Both the position numbers and the translations under genes were made by a program. Positions 1 to 8,296 of a DNA stretch of 64,000 bases are shown here, in pieces. The DNA comes from Thermomicrobiales bacterium. Its GTDB lineage: Bacteria; Chloroflexota; Chloroflexia; Thermomicrobiales; UBA6265. Under the pieces are notes generated by a model. It searched no databases. It saw nothing but the letters and a program-made list of their open reading frames with translations, and was not told the DNA's origin. Location of the stretch: assembly GCA_019637585.1 (NCBI GenBank), contig JAHBVL010000006.1, positions 62,001 through 126,000 of the forward strand, given 5' to 3'. The first letter of the stretch is position 1. The number at the start of each line of letters is the position of its first letter.

Positions 1-153
1 CTGACCTGGGATGAAGCGGCCCATCGGTGGTCGGCGGAGATTCGAAAGCTTCCCTATCCACTCGAGGAAACCGAGGCGCAGATACGGGCCAGCGGATTGC
101 CCAAGCCGGAAAAGACTATTCAGAAGCTCCGGGAAGCCGTATACGTCGACTAA
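1..153 (+). CDS. C-terminal end of an unidentified protein (partial)
   Basis: Frame 1 is open from the first base and ends with TAA at 151-153, giving 50 residues ending REAVYVD. The composition is charged and amphipathic, without membrane segments or cysteines, as expected for the tail of a soluble protein. The start lies outside the window, so length and family cannot be judged and I do not recognise it. It is followed by about 270 bases containing a promoter, so it is probably not in the same transcript as the sugar transporter. A competing ATG frame at 11 has a composition typical of an out-of-frame reading. Confidence 0.5.
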   Translation: MTWDEAAHRWSAEIRKLPYPLEETEAQIRASGLPKPEKTIQKLREAVYVD

Positions 154-273
154 GACGCTCCCCGGGGCTGAGCCCTGCCGTCGCATCCCTTGATCTGTTC
201 AGCAGCCACGAACACTCACCCGACTCCCTGGGTGTCGCGGACGGCGCATCTGCTTTCTCTGCGTATGTGATTG

Positions 274-311
274 GTCAACCGGTTGACAGGCTGCGCCGTC
301 CTGCGGATAAT
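274..311 (+). promoter_or_regulatory. Sigma70-like promoter overlapped by a 14-bp palindrome (LacI-type operator candidate)
   Basis: TTGACA at 283-288 and GATAAT at 306-311 are separated by exactly 17 bases, a near-consensus housekeeping promoter 113 bases before the binding-protein start at 424. The perfect palindrome GTCAACCGGTTGAC occupies 274-287 and covers most of the -35 box. The AACCGGTT centre resembles operators of LacI-family sugar regulators (family knowledge); repression by such a regulator is inferred. The rest of 154-423 shows nothing else that I can support. Confidence 0.6.
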
Positions 312-423
312 CGCCGCATCGTCGTCATTCGCATGTTTTCCGCCGCAAGCGGTGGGGCATCTGCATGAACGGCGTCAGTACGGATGGCGCTGGGGCGTTC
401 CCGGCCGAAAAGAGGAGGTTGGA

Positions 424-1572
424 ATGAGAGAGTCGCGGTCGATCAACCGACGTGAAGCAATGAAAATCTCTGTCCTTGGAGCTGGAGCGCTGACGGTCAC
501 CGCTGCGGGAGGTGGCAGATTCCTGGTCGACAAAGTCGGCGCGCAGGAACTCGATTCGCAGGAGTTCGATCGAGCTGCTTGCTACAACGCCTTCGAGGGC
601 GCCGAGCCGGTTTCCTACGAGCGGCTGGCTGATCCTCCTTACAAGCTCGCCCTCTCCAATTCCTACATCGGCAATGTCTGGCGAACCCAGATGATCAACA
701 TGGCTAACGTCTTCGTCACACGGCCCGACGTGGCCCCGCTGATCGCTGACTGGCAGGTGGCGTCGTCTGGCGAGGATGTGGCCGCGCAGATCTCCCAGAC
801 GGAGAACATGATCTCGGCCGGCGCGCAGGCGATCATCATCAACGCCATCTCGCCGACCGCGTTGACCCCGACGGTCGAACGAGCCCGGCAGGAAGGGATC
901 GTCGTCGTAGCGTTCGACGCGATCGTCGAAGCATCCGATATCGTCCAGGTCAATGAAGACCAGTTCGAGATGGGCAAGATCTGGGCGGAGTTCCTGATCG
1001 AAAAAGCTGGCGAGTCGGGCAAGATCCTGATGATCAATGGCGTGGCCGGCACCAGCGTCGATTCCGACCGGCAAGCCGGCGCTCGCTCGGTTTTCGACAA
1101 CTACCCCGACATCGAGCTTGTCGAAGTTGTCGGACAGTGGGATCCGGGCACGGCGCAGACCGTCACGGCCAACGCGCTTGCCGCACACGACGACTTCACC
1201 GGCGTCTGGTGTCAGGGCGGGACCGATGGCGCGGTTCGCGCCTTCCTGGCTGCAGAGCGGCCACTGGTGCCCTTCGCTGGCGAAGCGGAGAATGGCTTCC
1301 GCAAGCAGATGCTCGAATTCGCCGATGAGATGCCGGCGATCTCGATCGGACAGTCGCCGGGACTGGTCGCCGTTTCCATCCGCGTGGCGCTGGATCTCCT
1401 CCAGGGCTTCGAAACGCCGTCGCTGATCGCGGTGCCGCTGCCGATTGCCCGGACCGAGGATCTCGAGCCGGGAGTCAACGTCTTCCCGGATGCGCCGGAC
1501 AACTTCTTCACGCCGATCAATATCGACGCCTGCGGCGTCAACTTCACCTTCGAAGAGATCGCGCCAGAATAA
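424..1572 (+). CDS. Sugar ABC transporter substrate-binding protein (RbsB-like)
   Basis: A 382-residue exported binding protein of the periplasmic-binding-protein 4 class, which captures a sugar outside the cell for the transporter encoded by the next three genes. ATG at 424 is chosen because AGGAGG lies at 413-418, five bases upstream; an upstream in-frame start at 271 lacks this and would overlap the promoter. The N-terminus has SINRREAMK followed by a hydrophobic stretch (about residues 15-30), resembling a Tat signal. The mature part has the family's alternating alpha/beta pattern, with segments such as AQAIIINAISPTAL and GVWCQGGTDGAV. Context (RbsA-type ATPase plus two RbsC-type permeases) supports ribose/xylose-type sugar uptake; the actual substrate cannot be read. 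Confidence 0.88.
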   Translation: MRESRSINRREAMKISVLGAGALTVTAAGGGRFLVDKVGAQELDSQEFDRAACYNAFEGAEPVSYERLADPPYKLALSNSYIGNVWRTQMINMANVFVTRPDVAPLIADWQVASSGEDVAAQISQTENMISAGAQAIIINAISPTALTPTVERARQEGIVVVAFDAIVEASDIVQVNEDQFEMGKIWAEFLIEKAGESGKILMINGVAGTSVDSDRQAGARSVFDNYPDIELVEVVGQWDPGTAQTVTANALAAHDDFTGVWCQGGTDGAVRAFLAAERPLVPFAGEAENGFRKQMLEFADEMPAISIGQSPGLVAVSIRVALDLLQGFETPSLIAVPLPIARTEDLEPGVNVFPDAPDNFFTPINIDACGVNFTFEEIAPE

Positions 1573-1595
1573 ATTCGATACAGGTCGAAGCAGTT

Positions 1596-1626
1596 GGGGC
1601 GTTTGCCCGCCAGTGGCAAACGCCCC
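1596..1626 (+). terminator. Perfect 12-bp stem-loop after the binding-protein gene
   Basis: The arms at 1596-1607 (GGGGCGTTTGCC) and 1615-1626 pair perfectly around a 7-base loop, 24 bases after the stop of the binding-protein gene. Only a weak T-containing tail (ATTCTGTTG) follows. It probably acts as a partial terminator or 3' stabilising hairpin, giving more binding protein than transporter subunits. Confidence 0.7.
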
Positions 1627-1689
1627 ATTCTGTTGATCGGCGCATGCGTGGATTTCCGACTATGATTGGCGATCATCCCAGGTGATCTG

Positions 1690-3201
1690 ATGCCAGTGCT
1701 TTCTGCGGAGCGAATCAGCAAGCGGTTTGGCGGCGTCGTCGCGCTCGACGAGGCTTCGTTCTCATGCGAGCCGGGGGAGATTCATGCGCTGCTGGGCGGC
1801 AATGGCGCTGGAAAGAGCACCATGGTCAAAATCCTCTGCGGCGTGCAGCCGGCTGACTCCGGAACGATTACCCTGGCCGGAGAGCCCGTCACCTTCGCCT
1901 CGCCGCGAGCGGCGATCGCCCGTGGCGTGGTGCCGGTGTTCCAGGAACTCTCGCTCGTTCCTGATTTGACCGTGGCGGAGAATCTCTTTCTCAATCGTGA
2001 GCCACGCCGGTTGGGATTTGTCGATCGCGGCTCGATGCGTCGTGAGACGTCCGCATTGCTGGCTCGGTATGGATTTCCGGCGATCGACCCCAATGTCGTC
2101 GTACGGGATCTGCCGCTGGCCGATCGCCAGCTAGTCGAGATTGCCAAGGCGATGTCCCGCGATCCCAAGGTCCTGATTCTGGATGAGGCGACCTCGGCGC
2201 TGGGCGGCCGGGAAGTGCAGCACCTCTTCGATGTGCTGCGAGGTTACCGCGATCTGGGAAAATCGATCATCTTCATCTCTCATCGGATGGACGAGGTTCG
2301 CGATTTCTGCGATCGGGCCACGGTTTTCCGTGATGGCGTCGACGTCGGCACGATCGATGTCGACCGATCCGAATCGTCGGAAATCGTGCGCATGATGATC
2401 GGCCGTCAGTTGCAGGATGTCTTTCCGCCCCGTCCGGCGCGACCCGCCGCGGAGAAACCGCGACTCTCGGTCGAGAATCTGACCTGGGCTCCGGCGCTGC
2501 AGGATGTCTCCTTCCATCTCAATGAGGGAGAGATCCTCGGGCTTGCCGGGCTCGATGGTCAGGGACAGGGCGATCTGTTGCTCTCGCTGTTTGGGGTGTA
2601 TGCCGGAACTTCCGGTGTCGTGCGCATGGATGGGGAACAGCTGTCGCTCAATGGTCCGCGCGGTGTGATGGCCAGAAAAGCCGCGCTGATTCCCGAAGAC
2701 CGAAAGACACAGGGACTGATTCTTCCGCTATCGGTTCGCGAGAACATCGCGTTGCCGGTGCTGCCGGAACTCTCGACACTCAGCGTCGTGCGGCAGTCGG
2801 TGGAAAACAATGTGGCGGGAAACATCATCCGGCAGTTGTCGATCAAGACGCCATCGATGCATGCGGTGGTCGGGCGTCTGAGTGGCGGAAACCAGCAAAA
2901 GGTGGCCATCGGCAAGTGGCTGGTGACCAAGGCCAACGTCTACCTGATGTACGACCCGACCCGCGGTATCGACGTAGGCACCAAGCAGGAAATCTATCAA
3001 CTGATGCGGGAGCTGGCGACGAACGGCGCTTCGATTCTCTTCTTTTCGACCGACAGCGAAGAGATCATCGGTTTGTGCGACCGGGCGCTGGTGATGTTCG
3101 AGGGCCGAGTCGTGCAGGAGTTGGGGCCAGACCAGCTCGACAAGGAACACCTGATGGCGGCGTCGCTCGGTCTGGTTGCACCGGAAGCGATTCCCGCCTG
3201 A
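1690..3201 (+). CDS. Sugar ABC transporter, double ATP-binding protein (RbsA/MglA-like)
   Basis: This 503-residue protein carries two fused ABC ATPase domains, the standard arrangement and length for RbsA/MglA/XylG, and powers sugar import at the inner membrane face. Domain 1 has Walker A GGNGAGKST, a degenerate signature (LPLADRQLVEIAKAM) and Walker B LILDEATSAL. Domain 2 has a degenerate P-loop region (GLDGQGQGDLL) and a good signature, LSGGNQQK; unequal halves are normal in this family. ATG at 1690 follows AGGTGA at 1680-1685; an in-frame TTG at 1666 has no such site. It lies between the binding-protein gene and the permeases, separated from the former by a stem-loop. Confidence 0.93.
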   Translation: MPVLSAERISKRFGGVVALDEASFSCEPGEIHALLGGNGAGKSTMVKILCGVQPADSGTITLAGEPVTFASPRAAIARGVVPVFQELSLVPDLTVAENLFLNREPRRLGFVDRGSMRRETSALLARYGFPAIDPNVVVRDLPLADRQLVEIAKAMSRDPKVLILDEATSALGGREVQHLFDVLRGYRDLGKSIIFISHRMDEVRDFCDRATVFRDGVDVGTIDVDRSESSEIVRMMIGRQLQDVFPPRPARPAAEKPRLSVENLTWAPALQDVSFHLNEGEILGLAGLDGQGQGDLLLSLFGVYAGTSGVVRMDGEQLSLNGPRGVMARKAALIPEDRKTQGLILPLSVRENIALPVLPELSTLSVVRQSVENNVAGNIIRQLSIKTPSMHAVVGRLSGGNQQKVAIGKWLVTKANVYLMYDPTRGIDVGTKQEIYQLMRELATNGASILFFSTDSEEIIGLCDRALVMFEGRVVQELGPDQLDKEHLMAASLGLVAPEAIPA

Positions 3202-3227
3202 GCGGATGAAGGGGAGAGGGGGAGTGC

Positions 3228-4247
3228 GTGGCGGCGGCTGATGCGGCAGTCCAGTCAACCTATCGGGGCGCGTCGACTCGTCCATTTGTCGTGCGGAACG
3301 CACGGGTCATTCTCGCCTATGCCATTTTGATCGTCCTGCTGCTGGTGTACTGGCAGAAAGCGCCTCAATTCACCGCGCGCGAGTGGCGCTCGATCTCCAA
3401 TCAGGGCATGACCCTGACCATCGCCAGTCTGGGCCAGTTGCTGGCGGTGGCGACTGGCGGGATCGATCTCTCGGTTGGCTCGATGGTGGCCCTGTCGAAC
3501 TGCATCATCGCCTCGATGGGGGATCCGGAGAATCCTGACCGCTCGCTGGCGTTGGGTATTGTCGCGGCGCTGGCCGCCGGAGCATTCGGCGGTTTCTGCA
3601 ACGGCGTGCTGATCGCCTACGGGCGGCTCCAACCGATCATCGTGACGCTGGCCAGTGGCTACATCTTCGCCGGTATCGCCCTGCGGGTGCAGCCAAATCC
3701 GGGAGGATCTGTCCCTTTTCAGCGCGCGGACCTGCTGACCGGTTTGCAGTGGGACAAGGTGCCCCGGTCCCTTTTTGTCCTCATTGCGCTGCTGGTTTTC
3801 TGGGCACTCTTCAAGCGAACCGCGCTCTGCACGCGTATCTATGCGATCGGCAGCAACGAGGGCGCGGCTTACATGTCTGGCATCGACGTCGTCAGAACGA
3901 AGATCTGGACCTATACGCTGACTGGTTTTTTCGCGGCACTGGCTGGAGTGTTTCTGACCGCGCAGACCGCGTCGGGTGATGCCAATGCCGGTCTGGTTTA
4001 TTCGCTGAACTCCATCGCCGCAGTCGTGCTGGGCGGCGCCAGCCTGGCGGGTGGGGTTGGCACGTTTGTCGGCGCAATCGCCGGCGCCTATACATTGATG
4101 CTCATTCCGTCGGTTCTCTTTTTCTTCGACTTCTACAAGCAGCGACCACTTTCCCAGGAGCTCTACAAGGGATTGATTCTGCTGGCGGCTGTTTCCGCGG
4201 GCGCTCTTGGTGTCTGGCGCATCCGCAACCGGCTCGAGCGGCTGTAG
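3228..4247 (+). CDS. Sugar ABC transporter permease 1 (RbsC-like)
   Basis: A 339-residue inner-membrane permease of the BPD_transp_2 family with about eight to ten hydrophobic segments. The family motif region GGIDLSVGSMVAL is present, as is the cytoplasmic-loop segment YAIGSNEGAAYMSGI that contacts the ATPase. Translation starts at GTG 3228 after a purine-rich GGGGAGAGGGGGAG. It begins 26 bases after the ATPase stop and is followed 13 bases later by a second permease, so the membrane channel is probably a heterodimer rather than the RbsC homodimer. Confidence 0.9.
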   Translation: MAAADAAVQSTYRGASTRPFVVRNARVILAYAILIVLLLVYWQKAPQFTAREWRSISNQGMTLTIASLGQLLAVATGGIDLSVGSMVALSNCIIASMGDPENPDRSLALGIVAALAAGAFGGFCNGVLIAYGRLQPIIVTLASGYIFAGIALRVQPNPGGSVPFQRADLLTGLQWDKVPRSLFVLIALLVFWALFKRTALCTRIYAIGSNEGAAYMSGIDVVRTKIWTYTLTGFFAALAGVFLTAQTASGDANAGLVYSLNSIAAVVLGGASLAGGVGTFVGAIAGAYTLMLIPSVLFFFDFYKQRPLSQELYKGLILLAAVSAGALGVWRIRNRLERL

Positions 4248-4260
4248 CAAGGAGGGCAGG

Positions 4261-5259
4261 ATGCAGGCATCACCCGCCGGAACGGCGACTCCGTTCGACA
4301 CCCAGCGTCTAGTCGCCGTTTGGGAAAAGCACAAACCGATCATCATCGCCTATGGGTTGATCATCGTCGTGCTGATCGTCACCGGACTGCGGCATCCGGG
4401 GTTCATTTCCGCGAACAATCTTCGCAATCAACTGGTGCTGGCCTCCTTTCTGGGAATCGCGGCGGCCGGTCAGACGATTCTCATCCTGACCGGTGGCATC
4501 GATCTCTCCCTGGCCTGGAACCTGAACTTTTCCGCGATTTTGCTGACAAAGCTCGCCGCCAACGAAAACACGTTCGGAGCGGTGTCGTGGGCGCTGAGCG
4601 CGGCCATTCTCTCGTCGGTTCTCTTTGGCATTCTGAATGGCATGGGTGTGGCCTTCCTGCGCATTCCGCCTCTGGTCATGACCCTGGGGATGAATACGGT
4701 TCTCTTCGGTCTCACGACCTATTACACCAAGGGAACGCCGCAGGGGACGGCTCCGAACATCATTCTCGATCTGGCCACGGGGCGAGTTCTGGGGATTCCG
4801 TGGGCCGTTGTGCTCTGGATCGTTGTCAGCATCTTCGTCGTTTTTCTGCTCAGCCGGACGAACTTCGGTCGCGATCTCTATGCCATCGGCAATAACGTCC
4901 AGGCCGCCTATCTGTCGGGCGTTTCCGTTCGCAAGCGGCTCGTCGCCTCCTATGGACTGGCGGGTCTCTTTGCCGGTCTGACCGCGCTCCTGCTGGTCGG
5001 GTACTCCAATCAGAGCTATCTGCGGATGGGGGATGCGTATGTCCTGCCGTCGATCGCCGCGGTGGTGGTCGGGGGGACGTCCATTCTCGGCGGGTCGGGC
5101 GGCTATATGGGCACGATCGCCGGTGCGATCCTGATCACACTCGTCCAGAGTCTTCTCACCATCGAAAACCGGCCCCGCGCCGATCAGCAGATTCTCTTCG
5201 GCGTCATCGTGCTGAGCATGCTGCTGATCTATGGGCGGGAGAGCAAGGTGCGGGGGTAA
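4261..5259 (+). CDS. Sugar ABC transporter permease 2 (RbsC-like)
   Basis: A 332-residue paralogue of the preceding permease with the same family marks: GGIDLSLAWNLN, and YAIGNNVQAAYLSGV in the loop that contacts the ATPase. ATG at 4261 follows AAGGAGGG; an upstream in-frame start at 4207 would overlap permease 1 and lacks a site. The TAA stop at 5257-5259 is the first triplet of a heptanucleotide repeat array, so the extreme 3' end of the gene abuts repeat DNA. Last gene of the sugar-transport operon; no kinase or isomerase for the sugar follows. Confidence 0.9.
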   Translation: MQASPAGTATPFDTQRLVAVWEKHKPIIIAYGLIIVVLIVTGLRHPGFISANNLRNQLVLASFLGIAAAGQTILILTGGIDLSLAWNLNFSAILLTKLAANENTFGAVSWALSAAILSSVLFGILNGMGVAFLRIPPLVMTLGMNTVLFGLTTYYTKGTPQGTAPNIILDLATGRVLGIPWAVVLWIVVSIFVVFLLSRTNFGRDLYAIGNNVQAAYLSGVSVRKRLVASYGLAGLFAGLTALLLVGYSNQSYLRMGDAYVLPSIAAVVVGGTSILGGSGGYMGTIAGAILITLVQSLLTIENRPRADQQILFGVIVLSMLLIYGRESKVRG

Positions 5260-5298
5260 CTAGTAACTGGCAACTAGTAGCTGGTAACTGGTTCATGG
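5257..5298. repeat. Heptanucleotide array 1 (unit about TAACTGG)
   Basis: Six consecutive 7-base units occupy 5257-5298: TAACTAG, TAACTGG, CAACTAG, TAGCTGG, TAACTGG, TTCATGG. The array lies between convergent genes, supplies the stop codon of the permease and encodes the last residues (PVTSY) of the minus-strand gene. It resembles the short tandemly repeated repetitive (STRR) heptamers of cyanobacteria in design, not in sequence. Confidence 0.85.
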
Positions 5299-5630
5299 GG
5301 AATGTTGGCTTCGGTGGGGGGCTGGTGACAGGGCTCGATGTGCCAGATCATCTCGTCGCCGCCGGCCAGGACGAGCTCCGCGAGAAAGTCGGCGAGGCGG
5401 TCTGAGGGCACGTAGTAGCTGTTCTCATGCGGCGCGTGGAGCAGTGGCGTATCCAGACGAGTGACGATCCGGTAGAAGCGGGGACGCAGCGCCCGCGCTT
5501 CCGCATCCGTTTCGGCGTGGCGATAGGCGTAGCGGCTACCGCGCACCGCGCTGACCCAGTCGACATCGGCCCAGCCACTGCCGTCGTCGTGGTCAGGAAT
5601 CCAGAGTTCCGCCTGCGGCCTTTCACTCAC
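5274..5630 (-). CDS. Hypothetical protein, partner of the MerR gene
   Basis: A 118-residue soluble protein with no signal or membrane segment, acidic and rich in Trp, His and Tyr (for example LWIPDHDDGSGWADVDW and EMIWHIEPCHQ). GTG start at 5630 overlaps the end of the MerR gene by 8 bases, so the two are translated together. I do not recognise a family. The C-terminus runs into heptanucleotide repeat DNA, so the last five residues are probably not conserved. A role together with the regulator is inferred from coupling only. Confidence 0.65.
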   Translation of the reverse strand: MSERPQAELWIPDHDDGSGWADVDWVSAVRGSRYAYRHAETDAEARALRPRFYRIVTRLDTPLLHAPHENSYYVPSDRLADFLAELVLAGGDEMIWHIEPCHQPPTEANIPHEPVTSY

Positions 5631-6126
5631 CGGCTTCCATCCGCTCGATCACTGGTTGGGCCAGACCGACGATCAGGTCCGCCGCACGTTCGAGTGCGCG
5701 GCTGTTGGCCGACCGAACACGAACGTGGAGCTCGATGTCGGGATGGAGCTCGATCCGGCGCCAGGTGTCTTCCGCCGGCGATGCCTGGATATTGAGCAGC
5801 GCCAGAATTTCGCTGTTCGACAGATCGCTGAGGCGCTGGCGGATGTCGGCCAGGGGCAGGTGCTGATTTTTCAGCATCTGGATCATCTGCAATCTGGCCA
5901 GATGTCCGAGATCGTAGGTCGCGCCGGGACCTCGCCCATACGCGGGGGGAAGCAATCCCTCGCTGATGTAGTAGCGAATTGTCCGTCCCGGTACACCGGT
6001 TTCCCGCTCCAGGTCGCCGAGCGCATACCGGTTTGGTTCTGCGGCGATTGGCAGGGGCGGCAGTCTGCCGGGAGGCGGTTTGCGCGCTCCTTCCAGCTGG
6101 TTTCTGCCGCCGCCCGAACTAGTCAT
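5623..6126 (-). CDS. MerR-family transcriptional regulator
   Basis: A 167-residue protein with a winged-helix MerR domain at about residues 33-105: YALGDLERETGVPGRTIRYY, then EGLLPPAYGRGPGATYDLGH and MLKNQHLPLADIRQRL. The C-terminal part contains RIELHPDIELHVRVR and is predicted alpha/beta rather than a Cys-rich metal site, so a metal sensor is unlikely. Start 6126 is chosen because the longer frame to 6222 would read into the divergent gene at 6211; ATG at 6147 is an alternative. It is divergent from a 63-residue membrane protein, a possible target. Confidence 0.85.
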   Translation of the reverse strand: MTSSGGGRNQLEGARKPPPGRLPPLPIAAEPNRYALGDLERETGVPGRTIRYYISEGLLPPAYGRGPGATYDLGHLARLQMIQMLKNQHLPLADIRQRLSDLSNSEILALLNIQASPAEDTWRRIELHPDIELHVRVRSANSRALERAADLIVGLAQPVIERMEAGE

Positions 6127-6210
6127 GGGTTCGATACTCCGGAACATGAGCAAACGACACTGCAACCAGTATCCTAGTCTACTGATGCGCGGGCGCGTGA
6201 CGAGGAAGCT

Positions 6211-6402
6211 GTGGACGCACAATCGATCATCTGGTTTGTCATCAGCGTGGTGGCGCTCATTTCAGGTCTGCGGCTCCTGATCCGGCGCTACGTGCTGAAA
6301 TCACCACAGGCGGTGCAGTCCCGGGGCAGCTATACCCTCTTCGCTGTTTTCATGCTGATCTTTGCCTTCTTTGCCTTTGTAGCGGGAATGGTCTCCCTGT
6401 GA
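6211..6402 (+). CDS. Small two-TM membrane protein
   Basis: A 63-residue protein with two hydrophobic helices, about residues 5-24 and 43-62, separated by a basic loop (RRYVLKSPQAVQSRG). GTG start at 6211 follows CGAGGA. No family recognised. It stands alone, divergent from the MerR gene, and is followed by a GC-rich hairpin. Between 6430 and 6625 there is no convincing gene. Confidence 0.6.
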   Translation: MDAQSIIWFVISVVALISGLRLLIRRYVLKSPQAVQSRGSYTLFAVFMLIFAFFAFVAGMVSL

Positions 6403-6408
6403 CTTGAG

Positions 6409-6429
6409 GGGCGGTCGCGAGACCCGCCC
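6409..6429 (+). terminator. Stem-loop after the small membrane protein gene
   Basis: GGGCGGTC (6409-6416) pairs with GACCCGCCC (6421-6429) around a GCGA tetraloop, with one bulged base, seven bases after the stop. No T-run follows, so termination strength is uncertain. Confidence 0.45.
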
Positions 6430-6625
6430 GGCCGTAAACGGGCCGAGCTCACAGGGCAATGGTCCATCGGACCCAAGACGAACCGCCGCGTCCGTCGCAA
6501 TGCGATCGCTGCCTGCTTTTATCCAGTCGGCAGGGTGCCATCCCGGGCGACTCTTGTTCCCTGTGGACCAATTTCTGAACGACGAATGAGGAGTCTCAGC
6601 CGTTGGCTTCAGCCATCGGATCGGT

Positions 6626-8275
6626 TTAGAGCAGCATCGCCAGCAAAATCTGGGCCGCGATGATCTTGGCGATCATGGCCAGCGGAAAGATCATGGCGTA
6701 GCCGGTGGTGGGCAGGTCGTCGCCTGACTGTTCCAGGGCGAAGGAGAGGACGGCAGGTTGCGTCTGTATGCCGGCCAGCATGCCGATGGCGATACCCATT
6801 GGCATGCGCAGGAGCTTTCGCGCGGTCCAGAGGGCGATCAGGGTGACGGTCGCGACCAGCGCCACCGCGCCGGCGAGCATGGCCAGGCCATGCCGGCTGC
6901 CGATGACATCGCGGAAGGCATAACCGGCGAGCGTGCCGATCCCGGCGAGGAAGAGGGTCAGTCCAAACTGCCGCAGCGTGAGATTGGCGCTGTATGGGAG
7001 CGACCAGGTGAGGGGACCGGTCCGGTCGCGCGCTCCAAGGATCAGCGCCACGACCAGCGGTCCACCGGCGATGCCCAGTTTGAATTCGACGCCACCCGGC
7101 AGCGGAATGGGAATAGCGCCGAGACCGAGTCCGAGCGCGATCCCCAGGCTGAAGGTCAGAATGTCGATCTCGCTGAGCGCGCGATACGAATCGCCGAAGT
7201 AGGCGGTGATGGCGCCCATGTTGTCCCGGCTGGTGACGACCCGGACCCGGTCGCCTGGCTCCAGGATGGTGTTGCCGTTGGGCAGGAGCTCGACGTCGCC
7301 CCGCCGCACCCGGGTGATCACCGCACCAAAGTTCCGCGGCAAGTCGAGTTCCTTCAGGCGGCGGCCGGTGACCGCGGGATTGCTGACGAAGATGCGGCGA
7401 TAGTCGAGCGACTCGCGATTCAGCTCGAGGCTGAGACCGCTTCGTTCGAATCCGAGCAAGCTGGCCACCTCCTGAAGCCGGTCTTCTTCGCCGACAACCG
7501 TGACGAGGTCGCCAGGTCGCAGGGATGTGTCGCCCATGACGAGCGTCGTTTCCGAACCGCGCTGGAGACGACCGAAAATCGCGTCCCACTGATGCTGGGC
7601 GACGAGTTCGTCGATGGAGGCGTCGCCCAATGCGTTATTGGTCACTTCGATCGTCATCGACCGCAGCTGGGCGCCAACGCCAGCGAAGCCCTGGTCGCTG
7701 GCCAGCGCGGCTTCTGCCGCGAAGTCGATGCGCCAGAGGCGGCGGAAGAGAATGATTGCCAGAATCGAACCGGCCACCGCCACCGGATAGGCGATCGAAT
7801 AGGCCACCACCGGTTCGGTCAGTATCGATCGCTCCTGCGGTCCGGAAAAACGCTCGGCGATGTTGTCGAGCACGCCCGCCAGAGCGGGCGTGTTGGTCGT
7901 TCCGCCGGCGAAGAGGCCGGCCGCATCGGCGGCGGTGAGCTCGAGCCACCGGGCAATGGCGAATGTGGCGCCGAAGGCGATGAAGATCGCGCCGATGGTC
8001 CAGCTGACGATCGTCCTGCCTCGTTCGCGCAGCGAGCGAAGAAACTCCCGGCCGCTGCTTAACCCGATCGTGTAGACGAAGATGACCAGACCGAGTTCGA
8101 AGATGATCTCCGGCAGTCTGAGGCGCTCGTCGATTGCCCCGATGGCCAGCCCGGCGAAGAGCGTGGTGGCAACGCCAAAACGGACACCGCCAATGTCGAT
8201 CCGTCCAAATGGATAACCAATGGCGATGACCAGAAAGAGGAGAAAGAGCGGATTCTCCGCCAGAAAATCGATCAT
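6626..8275 (-). CDS. AspT/YidE/YbjL-family putative transporter with two RCK_C (TrkA-C) domains
   Basis: A 549-residue membrane protein with hydrophobic N-terminal (about residues 1-175) and C-terminal (about 370-549) halves flanking two soluble regulatory modules (about 205-280 and 290-365), seen as SLRPGDLVTVVGEEDRL and ILEPGDRVRVVTSRDNM. This is the architecture of the AspT/YidE/YbjL duplication family, which includes the aspartate:alanine exchanger AspT. The segment FELGLVIFVYTIGLSSG is typical. The substrate is unknown. It starts 21 bases after the stop of pckA on the same strand, so C4-acid or amino-acid exchange linked to PEP carboxykinase is a reasonable inference. Confidence 0.85.
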   Translation of the reverse strand: MIDFLAENPLFLLFLVIAIGYPFGRIDIGGVRFGVATTLFAGLAIGAIDERLRLPEIIFELGLVIFVYTIGLSSGREFLRSLRERGRTIVSWTIGAIFIAFGATFAIARWLELTAADAAGLFAGGTTNTPALAGVLDNIAERFSGPQERSILTEPVVAYSIAYPVAVAGSILAIILFRRLWRIDFAAEAALASDQGFAGVGAQLRSMTIEVTNNALGDASIDELVAQHQWDAIFGRLQRGSETTLVMGDTSLRPGDLVTVVGEEDRLQEVASLLGFERSGLSLELNRESLDYRRIFVSNPAVTGRRLKELDLPRNFGAVITRVRRGDVELLPNGNTILEPGDRVRVVTSRDNMGAITAYFGDSYRALSEIDILTFSLGIALGLGLGAIPIPLPGGVEFKLGIAGGPLVVALILGARDRTGPLTWSLPYSANLTLRQFGLTLFLAGIGTLAGYAFRDVIGSRHGLAMLAGAVALVATVTLIALWTARKLLRMPMGIAIGMLAGIQTQPAVLSFALEQSGDDLPTTGYAMIFPLAMIAKIIAAQILLAMLL

Positions 8276-8296
8276 CGCCTGCGTGCGCTTTCAGTC

